Source: Riptortus pedestris
Taxonomy: Eukaryota; Arthropoda; Insecta; Hemiptera; Alydidae
Direction of reading: 5' to 3'
DNA length: 64,000 nt
Assembly: GCA_019009955.1 (NCBI GenBank)
Contig: CM032230.1
Location: 6,664,501 to 6,728,500, forward strand
The notes under the pieces: model-generated
Told to the model about the DNA's origin: nothing
The model's database searches: none
Seen by the model: the letters and a program-made list of their open reading frames with translations, nothing else
Part shown: positions 11,181 through 22,189 of the stretch, one piece after another
How the letters are laid out: each line of letters opens with the position of its first letter
Numbering within the stretch: position 1 is the stretch's first letter
Translations under genes and position numbers: made by a program

Positions 11181-11792
11181 TTTAGCCCTAAGTGAAATCA
11201 GCTATGGAGGTCTTACTCATGACGTGATTTTCGAAAATATTTCTTCAAATGTCCATCTATCCTACCCAGGAGATGACAAAATGAGGTTCATTAAAAACTA
11301 TTATTTGTCTGTTAACACTCTAGCGGTCACAATTTTTATTTAATCGTCACCAAACTCGGTATTTAATCATTTTATGTAAAAAGAAAAATCAAATTAATTA
11401 AAGGCTGAAATCGGCATAGTGGGAGGGGGGGGGGGTAGGAGGGGGATTTCGATAATTCGAAATATCTCCGTTACTATACGTCAGATCGTAAAATTTTATA
11501 GAACCAACCTTATTGCAAATTAAATTTTACTATAAATATTGTTATACTCATTTATTCTCTATCTTGAATATTAACCGAGATATTTACGTTTTTTTTTTTT
11601 TTTCGGCCTTCAGCAAACCTCCACTCCTACTCATGTCAAACCAGCAATATGCTTTAATATGATTAAGCAATTTACTTGATGTCTGAATAACAAATATTGT
11701 TCTCATTGAACTTGTACGTCATGAGATGAATGCAAATACATGCAAATGAGAAATCTGCTTAGTTTACGCAGCCCCTGTGTGATGGACGGTTT
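11180..11792 (+). mobile_element. H2 Helentron-like element, full ends
   Basis: Left end AGTGAAATCAGCTATGGAGG; right end at about 11748-11790 (AAATCTGCTTAGTTTACGCA then the CCCCTGTGTGATGGAC hairpin/tail). Shorter than the 972-base reference copy at 27.9 kb through internal deletion. Confidence 0.7.
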
Positions 11793-12586
11793 GTTATCTC
11801 CTGGGTAGGATTGATGGCCTTTTGAAGAGCCTTTTCAAAAATTGAGTCATGAATACTACCCTCAAGGGAAGTCTGCTAAAATTTTCAAAGTTTAAGAAAT
11901 CAAAATTATAGACAAATAAAAAAAAATTATACTGTTGCTTGCCATTCGTCGATGTGACAATGAGGCCATTTGAAGGTTAATCAAGGCAGCCACTTAATCC
12001 TCCATCGTGATGTATTTACTTAAAACCCCAATAGCTAATTTCTCTTCAGGGAAATTAGCTGAACTGAATATATATTAAAATGATTCATTCAGTATTAATC
12101 TTAGCAGATCCTGATTTCGGTTTGTCATATTTTTCTCTGACATCTTTTGCACCCGAAAACCAGAGAAAAGCCCATCATGTGGGGCTGCATCAACTAAGCA
12201 GATTTCCTACATGCATCACATATTTGCATTTAAGTAAAAACAGAAAAATTCAATGAGAACAACGTTCGGTATTTATGCTTCAAATAAATTGCTGATGCCG
12301 AAAACTAAAAAGAAAATTAAAATATTTTGGTTAATAATCTAAGCACATAGCAACATTTATAGAACATTGCATTTGCAATAAGATGGATTCTATGCAAATT
12401 TTCGATCCTACTCATAATAACGGAGATATTTTGAATTTTTGAAATCCGTCCCCTTCCCACAGGTCTGATTTTAGCTGTTAACGAATATGATCTTTATTTT
12501 TCCATAAAACGTTTAAACATCGAGTTTGGTATCGATAAGACAAAAATTGCGACCACTAGAGCGTTTAACAGACATTAGCATGCATA

Positions 12587-12590
<4 letters not shown>
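11793..12590 (-). mobile_element. H2 fragments in reverse orientation
   Basis: 11793-11887 is an inverted left end finishing GGGAAGTCTGCTAAAAT. From about 12180 an inverted right end (GGGGCTGCATCAACTAAGCA) leads through the family body to a (TA)n tract at 12591. A mariner has inserted in that tract. 12034-12065 is another fragment of the left-end palindrome. Confidence 0.65.

Positions 12591-12640
<50 letters not shown>
12591..12640. repeat. (TA)n microsatellite, mariner insertion site
   Basis: TA tract belonging to the reverse H2 copy. The mariner begins immediately after the final TA. Confidence 0.9.
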
Positions 12641-12641
<1 letters not shown>

Positions 12642-13918
12642 GTAGTAAGGTCTAAAAGTTTCCGGCCTGGGATAGAAGGAAAGGTGAAAGAAAAAACTGG
12701 TTTTACTGTTTTTCAATATATTCTCCTCTAAGTTCACTACATTTATTACAACGCTTTGGCAACATTACTATACCATGAAAAAAATAATTTTCTTCTTTGT
12801 TAAAAAAATGTCCTTCCACTGATGCTTGGAGCTCTTCGTCGGTGTTAAATCGCCTTCCACGAAGGTCAGATTTTAATTTTGAGAAAAGGTAGAAATCACT
12901 TGGGGCCATGTCTGGACTGTAGGGTGGGTGAGAGATTTCTTGGAATCCACAGTCCTTCACAGCGGCCTTGGAAATCAATGCTGTGTGGACAGGGGAATTG
13001 TCGTGAAGGAGGCGGACGCCTCTGCTTAACTTCCCTCGCCTCTTCTCTTTAATGGCGTCTCGTAACCGGTGAAGTAGGGCTGCGTAATACTTACCATTCA
13101 TTGTAGTATTCCTTTCTTTAAAATCTATCAATAGTATTCCTTTACAGCCCCAAAAAATTGTGGCCATTATCTTTTTTGTTGACTGCGTGACCTTTGCCTT
13201 TAAAGGAGGCGATTCTCCTGGTCTTCTCCATTCCATGGACTCTCTTTTGCTGAGTGGGTCATAATAAAGAACCATTGTCTCATCCACAGTTACAATTGAG
13301 CCCAAAAAATTCTTTGGGTCGGCATTATACTCGCGTAAAAATTCATTGCAGCCGTGAACTCGCTCCTGTTTTTGATGAGCTGAAAAAATTTTTGGAATCC
13401 ATCTTGCACTAACCTTGTTCATATGCAAATGTTCTTTGATGATCCTCAAAACACTTGTTTTTGAAAGCCCCAACCTTGCTGCTATTTCCTTGGTTTTCAG
13501 TCGACTATCAGACAGCAATTCAGATTCCAAAAGTTGAATTGTTTCAGAAGTGACAGCTTCCAGTGGGCGACCGGGACGTGGGTCATCTTCTAGACTTTCT
13601 CTCCCTAACCTAAATAATTTTGCCCATTCTTTCACTGTGGAATACGAGGGGGACGACTGTCTGTATACACAATCGCTCTTAAATTTGCGCAGGAGTGAGA
13701 CCCTCTTTACAAAAGAATTTAATTACCGCACGGTACTCGAGTTTAAACATTGTAAAAATGGGGAGTTTCCTTTAAGGCTGGACACTGACTGACAAGACTG
13801 AGGAAGTGCGGGCGATGGGTATGGAGTGAGCAGGCATGGACCTGCATAGGCGTGCAGCTCCCGGCACGTTTGAAGGAGGGCAAGCAGGACAGGCCGGAAA
13901 CTTATCGACCTTACTACG
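12641..13918 (-). mobile_element. mariner element copy 2, full-length with both terminal inverted repeats
   Basis: 1278 bases, the usual mariner size. The ends are inverted repeats: left CGTAGTAAGGTCTAAAAG.., right complement CGTAGTAAGGTCGATAAG.., both continuing GTTTCCGGCCTG. TA flanks at 12639-12640 and 13919-13920 are the expected target duplication. Both ends lie in (TA)n. Confidence 0.92.
12703..13750 (-). pseudogene. mariner D,D34D transposase, disabled
   Basis: The reading frame should start at the ATG at 13750-13748 (MFKLEYRAVIKFF..). A TAA where other members would have an amino acid, and then a frameshift near 13650, cut off the first helix-turn-helix. The remaining 310-residue open frame (13635-12703) holds the second helix-turn-helix (about residues 45-70) and the catalytic residues D118, D212 and D247, the last two separated by 34 residues as in mariners (HDNSPVH, SPDMAPSDF). 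The first motif reads TVDE rather than the usual TGDE. Because of the N-terminal lesions it should not encode active transposase. Confidence 0.9.
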
Positions 13919-13930
13919 TATATATATATA

Positions 13931-14743
13931 CTAGCTCAGATACCCGGCTCCGCCCGGGAATTCATTTGAGGCTGAATGGTGATGGTATTTTTTAGCAGGC
14001 TTTACATTGCACAATATTTTGACATTTACCCGTCCCAGTGTTTAGGATTGATACCCGTCGTTGTCGTGGATTTGCTAATAATAGAATTATTTGTTCGATA
14101 AAGCTTCACTGTCTTCAATATTTTTATATTTCCCGTCTCTTATACATGTAAATATGGTGAATTTTTTACTTCAGACCTCCCTTAAAACCCCCCTCCATTT
14201 CGAACCTAAAAATGTTAATAAAGTTTATAATCATGGAACAATTAATGCTAATTCACATACCGAGTTTTTTTAAGTTCGGTTGAGTCTTTTGTGCCAAATA
14301 AAATTGTGGACTCCCGCTATAGTTTTTAGCGTATAACTCATTTATACTTCCGTATACGGCAAAAGTGCATATAACAAAAGTTACTCTAAATTACAAAATA
14401 AACAACTTTTGTTATGTGCATATTTGCTGAAAAAGCAATAGGAAACGAAATATCGCTACTTTTAATTTCAGGCCTCCCTTATAACCACCACTCCTGTTCG
14501 TCTTAGAGAATATTAATATAGCCTAAAGTCTAAGTTGGGGTAATAGTAATATACATACTAAGTTTCATAAAATTCGGTTCAGCCGTTTATGCGTGAAAAT
14601 GTAACAAACAAACAAATAAACAAACAGACACCAAAGAAACAAAATGCAGATATGGTGTCTATGGCATGTGAAACGAAAAGTTATCGTGAAATTTCGCGAA
14701 AAAAATCAATGTACAGACAGAGGTTACAATTTTATATATATAT

Positions 14744-14746
<3 letters not shown>
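13931..14746 (-). mobile_element. H1 Helitron-like element
   Basis: Reverse orientation: 3' end at 13931 (CTAG, then hairpin CCCGGG..) and 5' TC as GA at 14745-14746 next to (TA)n. Contains a single set of internal repeat plus the AAACAAACAAATAAAC tract. No coding capacity. Confidence 0.75.

Positions 14747-14798
<52 letters not shown>
14747..14798. repeat. (TA)n microsatellite between two H1 copies
   Basis: About 26 TA units separating two head-to-tail H1 elements. Confidence 0.9.
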
Positions 14799-14801
<3 letters not shown>

Positions 14802-17002
14802 CTAAGGTACCCGGCGATGCCCGGGAAATCATTGCTGACTGACTAATGATGGTATTTTTATAGCAAGACTTCAATGTGTGTACAATTGCACTTCCCTCCA
14901 CGATGTATTGTTTTTTCAAAACAGCCAAACCTAAAGTGTAACTTTCAGGGTTAATAGAATAGAAATTTTAGTTTTGAAGAATATATGAAAATGGGTTCCT
15001 AATTTATCCCTCACGACTTTTTGAATCACAGTTTTTGAATAATTCAAACCATAATCATGGGTAGCATTTATCACAATTAAATATCATCTATAATGAACGT
15101 ATTTCCTGCCAAAAATCAAACCAAGCACATATAGTTTTAGCATACTTTTATACATAAGATTATATTCGTATTAGTAAGCCTCAGTGGAAATCGCTTCCCG
15201 TCGTGGCATCATTCTACAGGAAATAACTAAACTCAATTACCTCCCGTCCATTTCCGCTCTCGCAGGAGCGTTATCATCGTTGTTTTCCTCAGAATATTGA
15301 TTCAGAATATTATTTTAATAATTTATCTCCCTGATAGAACTAAATAATAGATCCCAAAACATAATTTCATTTATGTTCAAAAAGCTAGATGAGGGGAAGA
15401 GAGCCCCCCTGCACCCTAGTAATACTTTAAACATTCAGATCGAGTGTATATTAAATACCAGAAATGCTCTTATAATTTACATTTCTATTGGAAATAAATA
15501 ACAAAGGTATAGGGAAAATAAATAAATTAGGAGGAGGCGACGGACATTTATAAGTTCACTAATCCGAATCATACTTGCAACTATCATATAAGACTAAAAC
15601 ATAACATCTTTTGTTATAATATCCATTTATTAAAAACACTTAAATAAGCACTAATAAAATTATTGACTCCCGCTATGGATTTAGCGTATATGCCGTGTTA
15701 ACTTCATTTACGGCAAAAGTGAATACAACAAAAGTTACTTTAAATAACAAAAGTAAACAACTTTTGCTATGTGCACGTTAGCCGAAAAAAAATAAAAAAT
15801 GAAAATTGAGAATTTTTATCTCAGGCGTCTTTTAACCCCCACTCCCGTTTGAACCTAAACATTTTAATATAGCTTATAATCATGGAAGAATTAATGCTAA
15901 TTCGTATACCAAGTTTTGTTAAATTCGGTTTAATCGTTTGAGCTCAACAAAATTGTCGGCTTCCACTTTAGATTTTAACGCATATCTCGTTTATGTTATA
16001 CAGCAAAAGTGAATATAACCAAAGTTACTTTAAATAACAAAATAAACAACTTTTGTCATGTGCATATTTGCAGAAAAACCAGTAGAAAAAGAAATATCGC
16101 TATTTTTAATTTCAGGCCTCCCTTATAACCCCCACTCCTGCCCGTCCCTAGAAATATTGGTATGGCTTATGATAATTAAGGCGTCAGAGATAATACACAT
16201 ACCGAGTTTTATTTAGTTCGGTGGACTCTTTTGTGCCAAATAATATTCTTGACACCCGCTATAATTTTTAGCGTATAACGCCTTTATAATTCGGTATTCG
16301 ACGATAGTGTATATAACAAAAGTTTCTCTAAATAACAAAATAAACAACTTTTGTTATGTGCATATTTGCAGAAACACCAATAGGAAACGGAATATCACTA
16401 TTTTTAATTTCAGGCGTCCCTTATAACCCCCACTCCTGCCCGTCCCTAGAAATGTTTGTATGGCTTATTATAAGGAAGGCGTTAGTGCTAATACACATAC
16501 CGAGTTTTATTTAGTTCGGTTGAGTCTTTGTGCCAAATAAAATTGTTGACTCCCGCTATAATTTTTAGCGTATAACGCCTTTATAGTTCGGTATACGAAA
16601 AAAGTGTATATAACAAAAGTTATTCTAAATAACAAAATAAACAACTTTTCTCATATGCATATTTGCCAAAAAACTAATTGTAAACGAAATATCGCTATTT
16701 TTAATTTCAGGCCTCCCTCATAACCCCCACTTCTGTTCATCTCAGAGAATATTAATATAGCCTAAAGTCTAAGTTGGGTTAGTAGTAATACACATACCAA
16801 GTTTCATAAAATTCGGTTCAGCCGTTTATGCGTGAAAAGGTAACAAACAAACAAACAAATAAACAAACAAACAAACAAACAAACAAACAAACAAACAAAC
16901 AGACACCAAAGAAACAAAATGCAGTTATGGTGTCCATGACATGTGAAACGAAAAGTTATCGTGAAATTTCGCGAAAAAAATCAATGTACAGACAGAGGTT
17001 AC

Positions 17003-17010
<8 letters not shown>
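14799..17010 (-). mobile_element. H1 Helitron-like element, long variant with internal ~298-bp repeats
   Basis: Reverse orientation, starting TAGCTAAGGTACCCGGCGATGCCCGGG (variant hairpin end). The 14830-15640 interval is absent from shorter H1 copies. From about 15650 to 16790 the unit with CCCACTCCTG.. recurs with a period of 297-298 bases (e.g. 16133, 16431, 16728). The 5' part has a 16850-16900 AAAC repeat and ends in (TA)n. Confidence 0.7.

Positions 17011-17062
<52 letters not shown>
17011..17062. repeat. (TA)n microsatellite
   Basis: TA tract joining the H1 5' end to the next segment. Confidence 0.9.
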
Positions 17063-17064
<2 letters not shown>

Positions 17065-17205
17065 TGCGTTATTCTTTTCGGAGTTTTGGTCAATGTTGGT
17101 GAAATAAATCTTAGTTTATGCCGATATTTCGAGAATCTTTATTTTCTCTTCTTCAGGGCAAGACTAAATATATCTATAAACTATTATACATTCTTATTGC
17201 ACTAT
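17063..17205 (-). mobile_element. possible Penelope-like or related retroelement end
   Basis: Read on the minus strand it contains CTGAAGAAGAGAAAATAAAG and CGAAATATCGGCATAAACTA. This 'CTGAAGAAG ... CGAAATATCGGC' wording is typical of Penelope-like element termini. No reverse transcriptase or hammerhead fold was established here, so this is a resemblance only. Confidence 0.3.
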
Positions 17206-17578
17206 GACTAGGGTTATATAATAGTGCTAGACTAGGGTTATATAATAGTGCTAGACTAGGGTTATATAATAGTGCTAGACTAGGGTTATATAATAGTGCT
17301 AGACTAGGGTTATATAATAGTGCTAGACTAGGGTTATATAATAGTGCTCGACTAGGGTTATATACTAGTGCTAGACTAGGGTTATATAATAGTGCTAGAC
17401 TAGGGTTATATAATAGTGCTAGACTAGGGTTATATAATAGTGCTAGACTAGGGTTATATAATAGTGCTAGACTAGGGTTATATAATAGTGCTAGACTAGG
17501 GTTATATAATAGTGCTAGACTAGGGTTATATAATAGTGCTAGACTAGGGTTATATAATAGTGCTAGACTAGGGTTATA
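17206..17578 (+). repeat. 24-bp minisatellite, about 15.5 copies
   Basis: Tandem units GACTAGGGTTATATAATAGT+GCTA, nearly identical. One unit near 17340-17370 has two changes (CTCGACTAGG, TATACTAG). High identity implies recent expansion. It contains TAGGGTTA but is not the insect telomere repeat. Confidence 0.95.
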
Positions 17579-17579
17579 G

Positions 17580-17672
17580 GATAACCCAGGTGGGAATGTA
17601 ACTCACCTCTCTAGGTATTCCATGTGAGATATTAAAGCCAATGCTTTAACTCGCATGGCTAACCTGAGTAAT
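17580..17672 (-). mobile_element. SINE fragment (tRNA-like head)
   Basis: Minus-strand CTCAGGTTAGCCATGCGAGT and following bases match the first 90 bases of the SINE at 10074-10300. The tail half is missing. Confidence 0.6.
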
Positions 17673-17691
17673 AAACTGATAAAAAAGAAAA

Positions 17692-18144
17692 AAGTCCGTC
17701 ACGCAGGGGTTGCGTAAACTAAGCAGATTTCCCACGTGAAGTTTTTCATTAGAGAAATTTCACGAGTGTCGAGCAGTTAAGAAAACGGCCGACCTAGCTT
17801 TTGGCGGAAAACCCACTCTCATCCGTTATCCGCCCTGATTTCATAAAATTGCAAATATCTCGGTTAATATGCAAGATAGAGAATAAATGTATACATGTAT
17901 GTATAAATGTAACAATATTTATAGTAAATTTATTTTGCAATAAGATTGATTCTATACAATTTTTCGATCCGACGTATAGTAACGGAAATATTTCAAATTT
18001 AAGAAAATCCTCCCCTCTAAACCCCCCCTCCCACTTGTCCGATTTCAGCCATTAACGAACTTGATCTTTCTTTTTACATAAAACGACTAAATATCGAGTT
18101 TGGTAACGATCAAACAAAAATTGCGACCACTAGAGCGGTAACAG

Positions 18145-18200
<56 letters not shown>

Positions 18201-19509
18201 TAATATATATAAATCTCCTGTCACGATGTTTGTCCGCGATGGACTCCTAAACTATTTAACCGATTTTAAATTAAATTGGCACACCGTGAGCAGTCTGGTC
18301 CAACTTGAGAGATAGGCTATATTAATTTTCTCTGAGACGAACAGGAGTGGGGGTTATAAGGGAGGCCTGAAATTAAAAGTCGTGATATTTCGTTTTCTAT
18401 TGGTTTTTTCGCAAATATGCACATAACAAAAGATGTTTATCTTGTTATTTAGAGTAACTTTTGTCATAAACACTTTCATCGTATTCCGAAGTTTAAATGA
18501 GTTATACGATTATGACTATAGCGGGATTCAACAATATTATTTGGGACAAAAGACCCAACCTAAATAAATAAAACTCGGTATGTGTATTAGCACTAATGCT
18601 TTCATTATAAGAAGCCATACCAACATTTCTAGGGACGGGCAGGAGTGGGGGTTTTAAGGGAAGCCAGAAATTAAAAATAGCGATATTTCGTTTCCTATTG
18701 GTTTATCAGCAAATATGAACATAACAAAAGTTGTTTATTTTGCTATTTAGAGTAACTTTTGTTATACACACTTTTTTCGTATACCGAATTATAAACGAGA
18801 TATACGCTAAAAATTATAGCGGAAGTGAAAAATTTTATTTGGCACAAAAGACTCAACCGAACTAAATAAAACACTCAGTATGTGTATTAAGCACTAACGC
18901 CTTCCTTATAAAAAGCCATACTATTTCTAGGGGGTTATAAGGGAGGCTTGAAATTAATAATAGTGATATTTCGTTTCCTATTGTAGTTTCGGCAACATAT
19001 GCACATAACAAAAGTTGTTTATTTTGTTATTTAGAGAAATTTGCTCAAGAATTCTTTTCAATATGAACTATCAGGTACCTCACCAGGAAAAATTAATACA
19101 AATTTATGTTAATATTTAGTCCTTAATAATTCAAATCTATGCATAATGCACAGGAAGCGGGAAATATGACAATATGGAGGACAGTGAAGTCTTACATAAA
19201 AAATTAATTTTATTATTAACAAATCCACAGAAACGACGGGTATTAACCCTAAACACTGGGACGGGTAAATGTCAAAATATTGTGCAAAATAAAGCCTTGC
19301 CAAAAAAATACCATCAACATTCAGCCTCAAATGAATTCCCGAGCGAAGCCGGGTATCTGAGCTAGTATATATATATATATATATATATACAGTTTTGAAC
19401 GGACCTCATTTTCGTCATCTACTAGGTAGGATCGATGGACATTTGAAGAAAAATGTCGAAAATTCCGTCATGAGTACAACCTCAATAGCTGATTTCCCTT
19501 AAGGGAAAT
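17692..19509 (-). mobile_element. H2 Helentron-like element interrupted by an H1 Helitron-like element
   Basis: Reverse H2: right end AGTCCGTCACGCAGGGGTTG at 17692, body to a (TA)n tract at about 18148-18197. After the H1 insertion (18198-19365) it resumes at a short (TA)n and CAGTTTTGAACGGACCTCAT, ending with the left-end palindrome and AAGGGAAATATG. Removing the insertion gives a normally ordered H2. Confidence 0.8.
18198..19365 (+). mobile_element. H1 Helitron-like element inside H2
   Basis: Starts TCTTAATATATATAAATC within (TA)n and ends CCCGAGCGAAGCCGGGTATC..CTAG, then T. Contains about three ~298-bp internal units. The 3' part (19060-19365) includes a segment shared with 55.8 and 59.7 kb. 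Confidence 0.8.
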
Positions 19510-19799
19510 ATGTTAATAAAAATTAGCATACCCATTATTGTAAATACCCCTTCCATGAAATCGTCGAATCCTTTAAGAAATATTCCTTGTTTAATTAACA
19601 TTTTTGGGTGAAACTGAAGCTCCTGTTAATAATCAAATCTTGGGATGAGATTCTCTTAAATGAAAGAATGATAAATATTACAAAATTATTATATGAAAGA
19701 AAATGTATCAGTCATAAATGATAAAAATGCAAATAAATTTTAAGAAAATACTTTAATTTTTTTAAAATGTCAGAAGATTGCCTCGAACAATATCTTTGT

Positions 19800-20800
19800 G
19801 AGGTGAATTAGCGAATATATTTCAGCCCCTCATTTTCATGGGGAAACTGGCACTCACAAATGCATGCATTGCTTCACACAAAACACCTGCGACTGTAGGA
19901 TGGTTTATAGGAACAGAGAGTCCCTTGATTGGAATAGCGGCCACCTCAAACAATGGAGTAATCAGGCTCAAGGACAGATTTACAGTGCATGATCTTGACA
20001 TCAAATAGCCCAATGGTCGGCCCTCTTGGTTTAGTGAAGAAGAAGACTGAAGTTGGAGACCTTATTTACAGATTGTGTGCGAATTTTAGGGCCTTGTATC
20101 TTCCTTAAAACTCGTCCAATTTAGGGGTTTTAAGGACTTCACCGTGCCTGATTTGAGAAGAATCATCAAATACCCATCGTGCCAGAACACCGAGAGAAAC
20201 CTCACTGCGGAGGGAAATCACTACCAGTTTAACCGCATGCCTTTTGGACTGGCGAAAGCCCCACTTTCCACAGAGAAGTGTACCAGTTGTTGGCAAGTTT
20301 AAAGGGAGTTGGATGCTCTGTAAAGTTAGACGAGGAAGTGATATACGTGGGCTTCTGTTCACTGACAAGGAAGAGGTGATTCAAGGTCGGCCACGGGTAA
20401 CGGTCCTGGTTAAAGATCTACCAAAATTAAAAATGTTCATAAAGTCCCCTCAACCTCCATCTGCAAGAGAAGGGATTTCTCGGTCAGGTGGCGTGTTATC
20501 GCCGTTACATACCACATTTCACAAAACTCTCAAAACCCCTAACACTACTAACGACGAAAGATGTAGTTTTATTCGGAACATGAAGCATAAGAGGTATTCA
20601 ACACATTCGGCATGTTGCAATGCGCTCTAATGCGGTGTGTATCTACCTAAATTCCAAGAAGCCGTTCATTATGTTTCTAGACAATTGGAAAACTTTGGGG
20701 GATTCTCTCCCTAGTAAAAGGAGGACATGAACGTCCGTTCAGCGTTGCTACGATACAACTAAGGAGGTCAAAACCGAATTATTCAGTGAGATCGTAAATA
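19800..20800 (+). pseudogene. Ty3/Gypsy pol relic (reverse transcriptase to RNase H)
   Basis: In shifting frames the + strand gives GLVKKKTEVGDLIYRLCANF (start of RT). At about 20215-20260 it gives GNHYQFNRMPFGLAKAP, the conserved Gypsy RT motif. At about 20490-20570 it gives CYRRYIPHFTKLSKPLTLL, the RT/RNase H connection motif. The catalytic YxDD block between them is not recognisable. Many stops and frameshifts; no LTRs or integrase were found nearby. Confidence 0.7.
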
Positions 20801-20821
20801 CTTCTTTCGCCTGATTGGACA

Positions 20822-21068
20822 CCTACATTAACGAACTTGATCTGTCTTTTTGCATAAAACGTTTAAATATCGAGTTTTGGTAACGATAAAAAAAACTAGC
20901 GACCGCTAGAGTGTTAAAACACACACATATATATAATTTTGAACGGACCTCATTTTCGTCATCTCCAGGATAGGATCAATGGACATTTTAAGAAATTTTT
21001 TGAAAATCTCGACATGAGTTCGTATTTAGGTCGTCCACAATAGCAGCTTAAGGGAAATCTGCTAAAAG
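20822..21068 (-). mobile_element. H2 Helentron-like left-half fragment
   Basis: Reverse orientation: AACGAACTTGATCTGTCTTT through a vestigial TATATA to TTAAGGGAAATCTGCTAAAA. The right half is missing. Confidence 0.7.
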
Positions 21069-21528
21069 GGAGTGGAAAGGTAATCTAGGAACATCGCTGT
21101 GTCCCAGAGCGGAATCTTTTACCCTCCGAATTCCTGGAAGAACGTGAACAATCATCTATATATATAACAAGCCCAGTGAATAATAATAAGAGTTAAGCTT
21201 TGTAATAAAACCTGTGAAAGATCAATGGAATTCTCTTTAATTTCTCATGTGAAACAGAATCCGAATCAGAAGATGCTTTTGAGTCATTATCTTTCAATAC
21301 AATAGGTCCTTTATGACTCATAGAACTGTAATACGAGCTTAGTAAAACGTTAATGTTTAGTTATATTGATTTATTTTGTTCAATTTAGATCATGATTCAG
21401 CAATAGACCACAAAATGGAATTTGATAAGAGAACCCCCCCACCACACATTTGCAATCTCTAGTAGGAGTGTTAGTGTGATCCAGTGCTGTGTACGGAGCA
21501 GAACTCATTTCGTTTCCATTCTTAAACC

Positions 21529-22173
21529 ATGTCTTTTTGGTTGGAAGTGCTCTTCGCGATTTTCGAAAGACTCGTGGTTTTCGCCGCCAACGTCACTGCC
21601 TTCTTCTATATAGGCATTCAGATCAATTACTATGACCTGACACCAAAATGTTACAAGGTTTCCAGCCCGAGCCAAGGGCAGGTCTGCTTCATGAGCATAA
21701 TTCCTCCAGAACTAGTGGATGATGTCGAAACTCAGAAATGGATTCCACTTACTCTCTTCTTCTTACTCGTCACCATTCTACAACTCCAGGCCATTCTACA
21801 CATCATAGTCAAAATATTAAACTACTTGAAAGACATTTTAGGATATTCCCTACATAAGTTCTTGGTAAGGTTTTCCATATACATTTGCCTGGTGCTCATA
21901 CAATTAGTTTTTATGTTCACTGCTTTTGCTATCATTTCTTATTATAACTCAGAGATATTCCAGAGAAGCGGAAAAGTTTTCGTTGGCTACATTAACAACA
22001 GTACTTATGCTCAACATATCCACTGTGAAAATGGAATTGCTATCAATGATGAAATCATGTGCGAAATTGATTATTTTAAGGACTGGCCTGATAATCTTGT
22101 TCCAATTGCAACATACCTATTCCCCTTCATGCTATACTTAATATTTGTAGATGCTAATAATTTTGAATTTTAA
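21529..22173 (+). CDS. uncharacterised four-transmembrane protein, copy A, 214 aa
   Basis: Single open frame from ATG to TAA. Predicted membrane segments at about residues 10-31, 72-95, 113-137 and 190-207. Loop 1 has C41 and C53; the loop before segment 4 has C166 and C178, plus glycosylation sequons at N156/N157 (NNST). This four-pass plan with two cysteines per extracellular loop and a K/QWIP motif entering segment 2 is reminiscent of innexins. However, the cytoplasmic loop is only about 20 residues, and the hallmark YYQWV and later motifs are not clearly present, so innexin kinship is speculation. Its paralogue at 33040 differs by in-frame indels of 12 and 3 bases, arguing for past selection on the protein. 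The last ~14 residues differ because the frames end differently. About 370 bases upstream are strongly conserved between the copies, but no clear TATA box is seen. Confidence 0.55.
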   Translation: MSFWLEVLFAIFERLVVFAANVTAFFYIGIQINYYDLTPKCYKVSSPSQGQVCFMSIIPPELVDDVETQKWIPLTLFFLLVTILQLQAILHIIVKILNYLKDILGYSLHKFLVRFSIYICLVLIQLVFMFTAFAIISYYNSEIFQRSGKVFVGYINNSTYAQHIHCENGIAINDEIMCEIDYFKDWPDNLVPIATYLFPFMLYLIFVDANNFEF

Positions 22174-22189
22174 TATTTTATATTTTTAA

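Noticed and set aside
16828..17211. 127-codon open frame starting in an AAAC repeat
   Set aside because: Made of the H1 AAAC tract and (TA)n, with no protein character.
17206..17578. TAGGGTTA-containing array as interstitial telomere
   Set aside because: The unit is 24 bases and AT-rich. It is not TTAGG or TTAGGG repeats, and the similarity is incidental.
21867..21909. Possible 43-base mini-intron (GTAAGG...TTAG) in four-TM gene copy A
   Set aside because: Removing it would delete part of TM3 and shift frame. The acceptor is not conserved in copy B, and the unspliced frame is intact in both.
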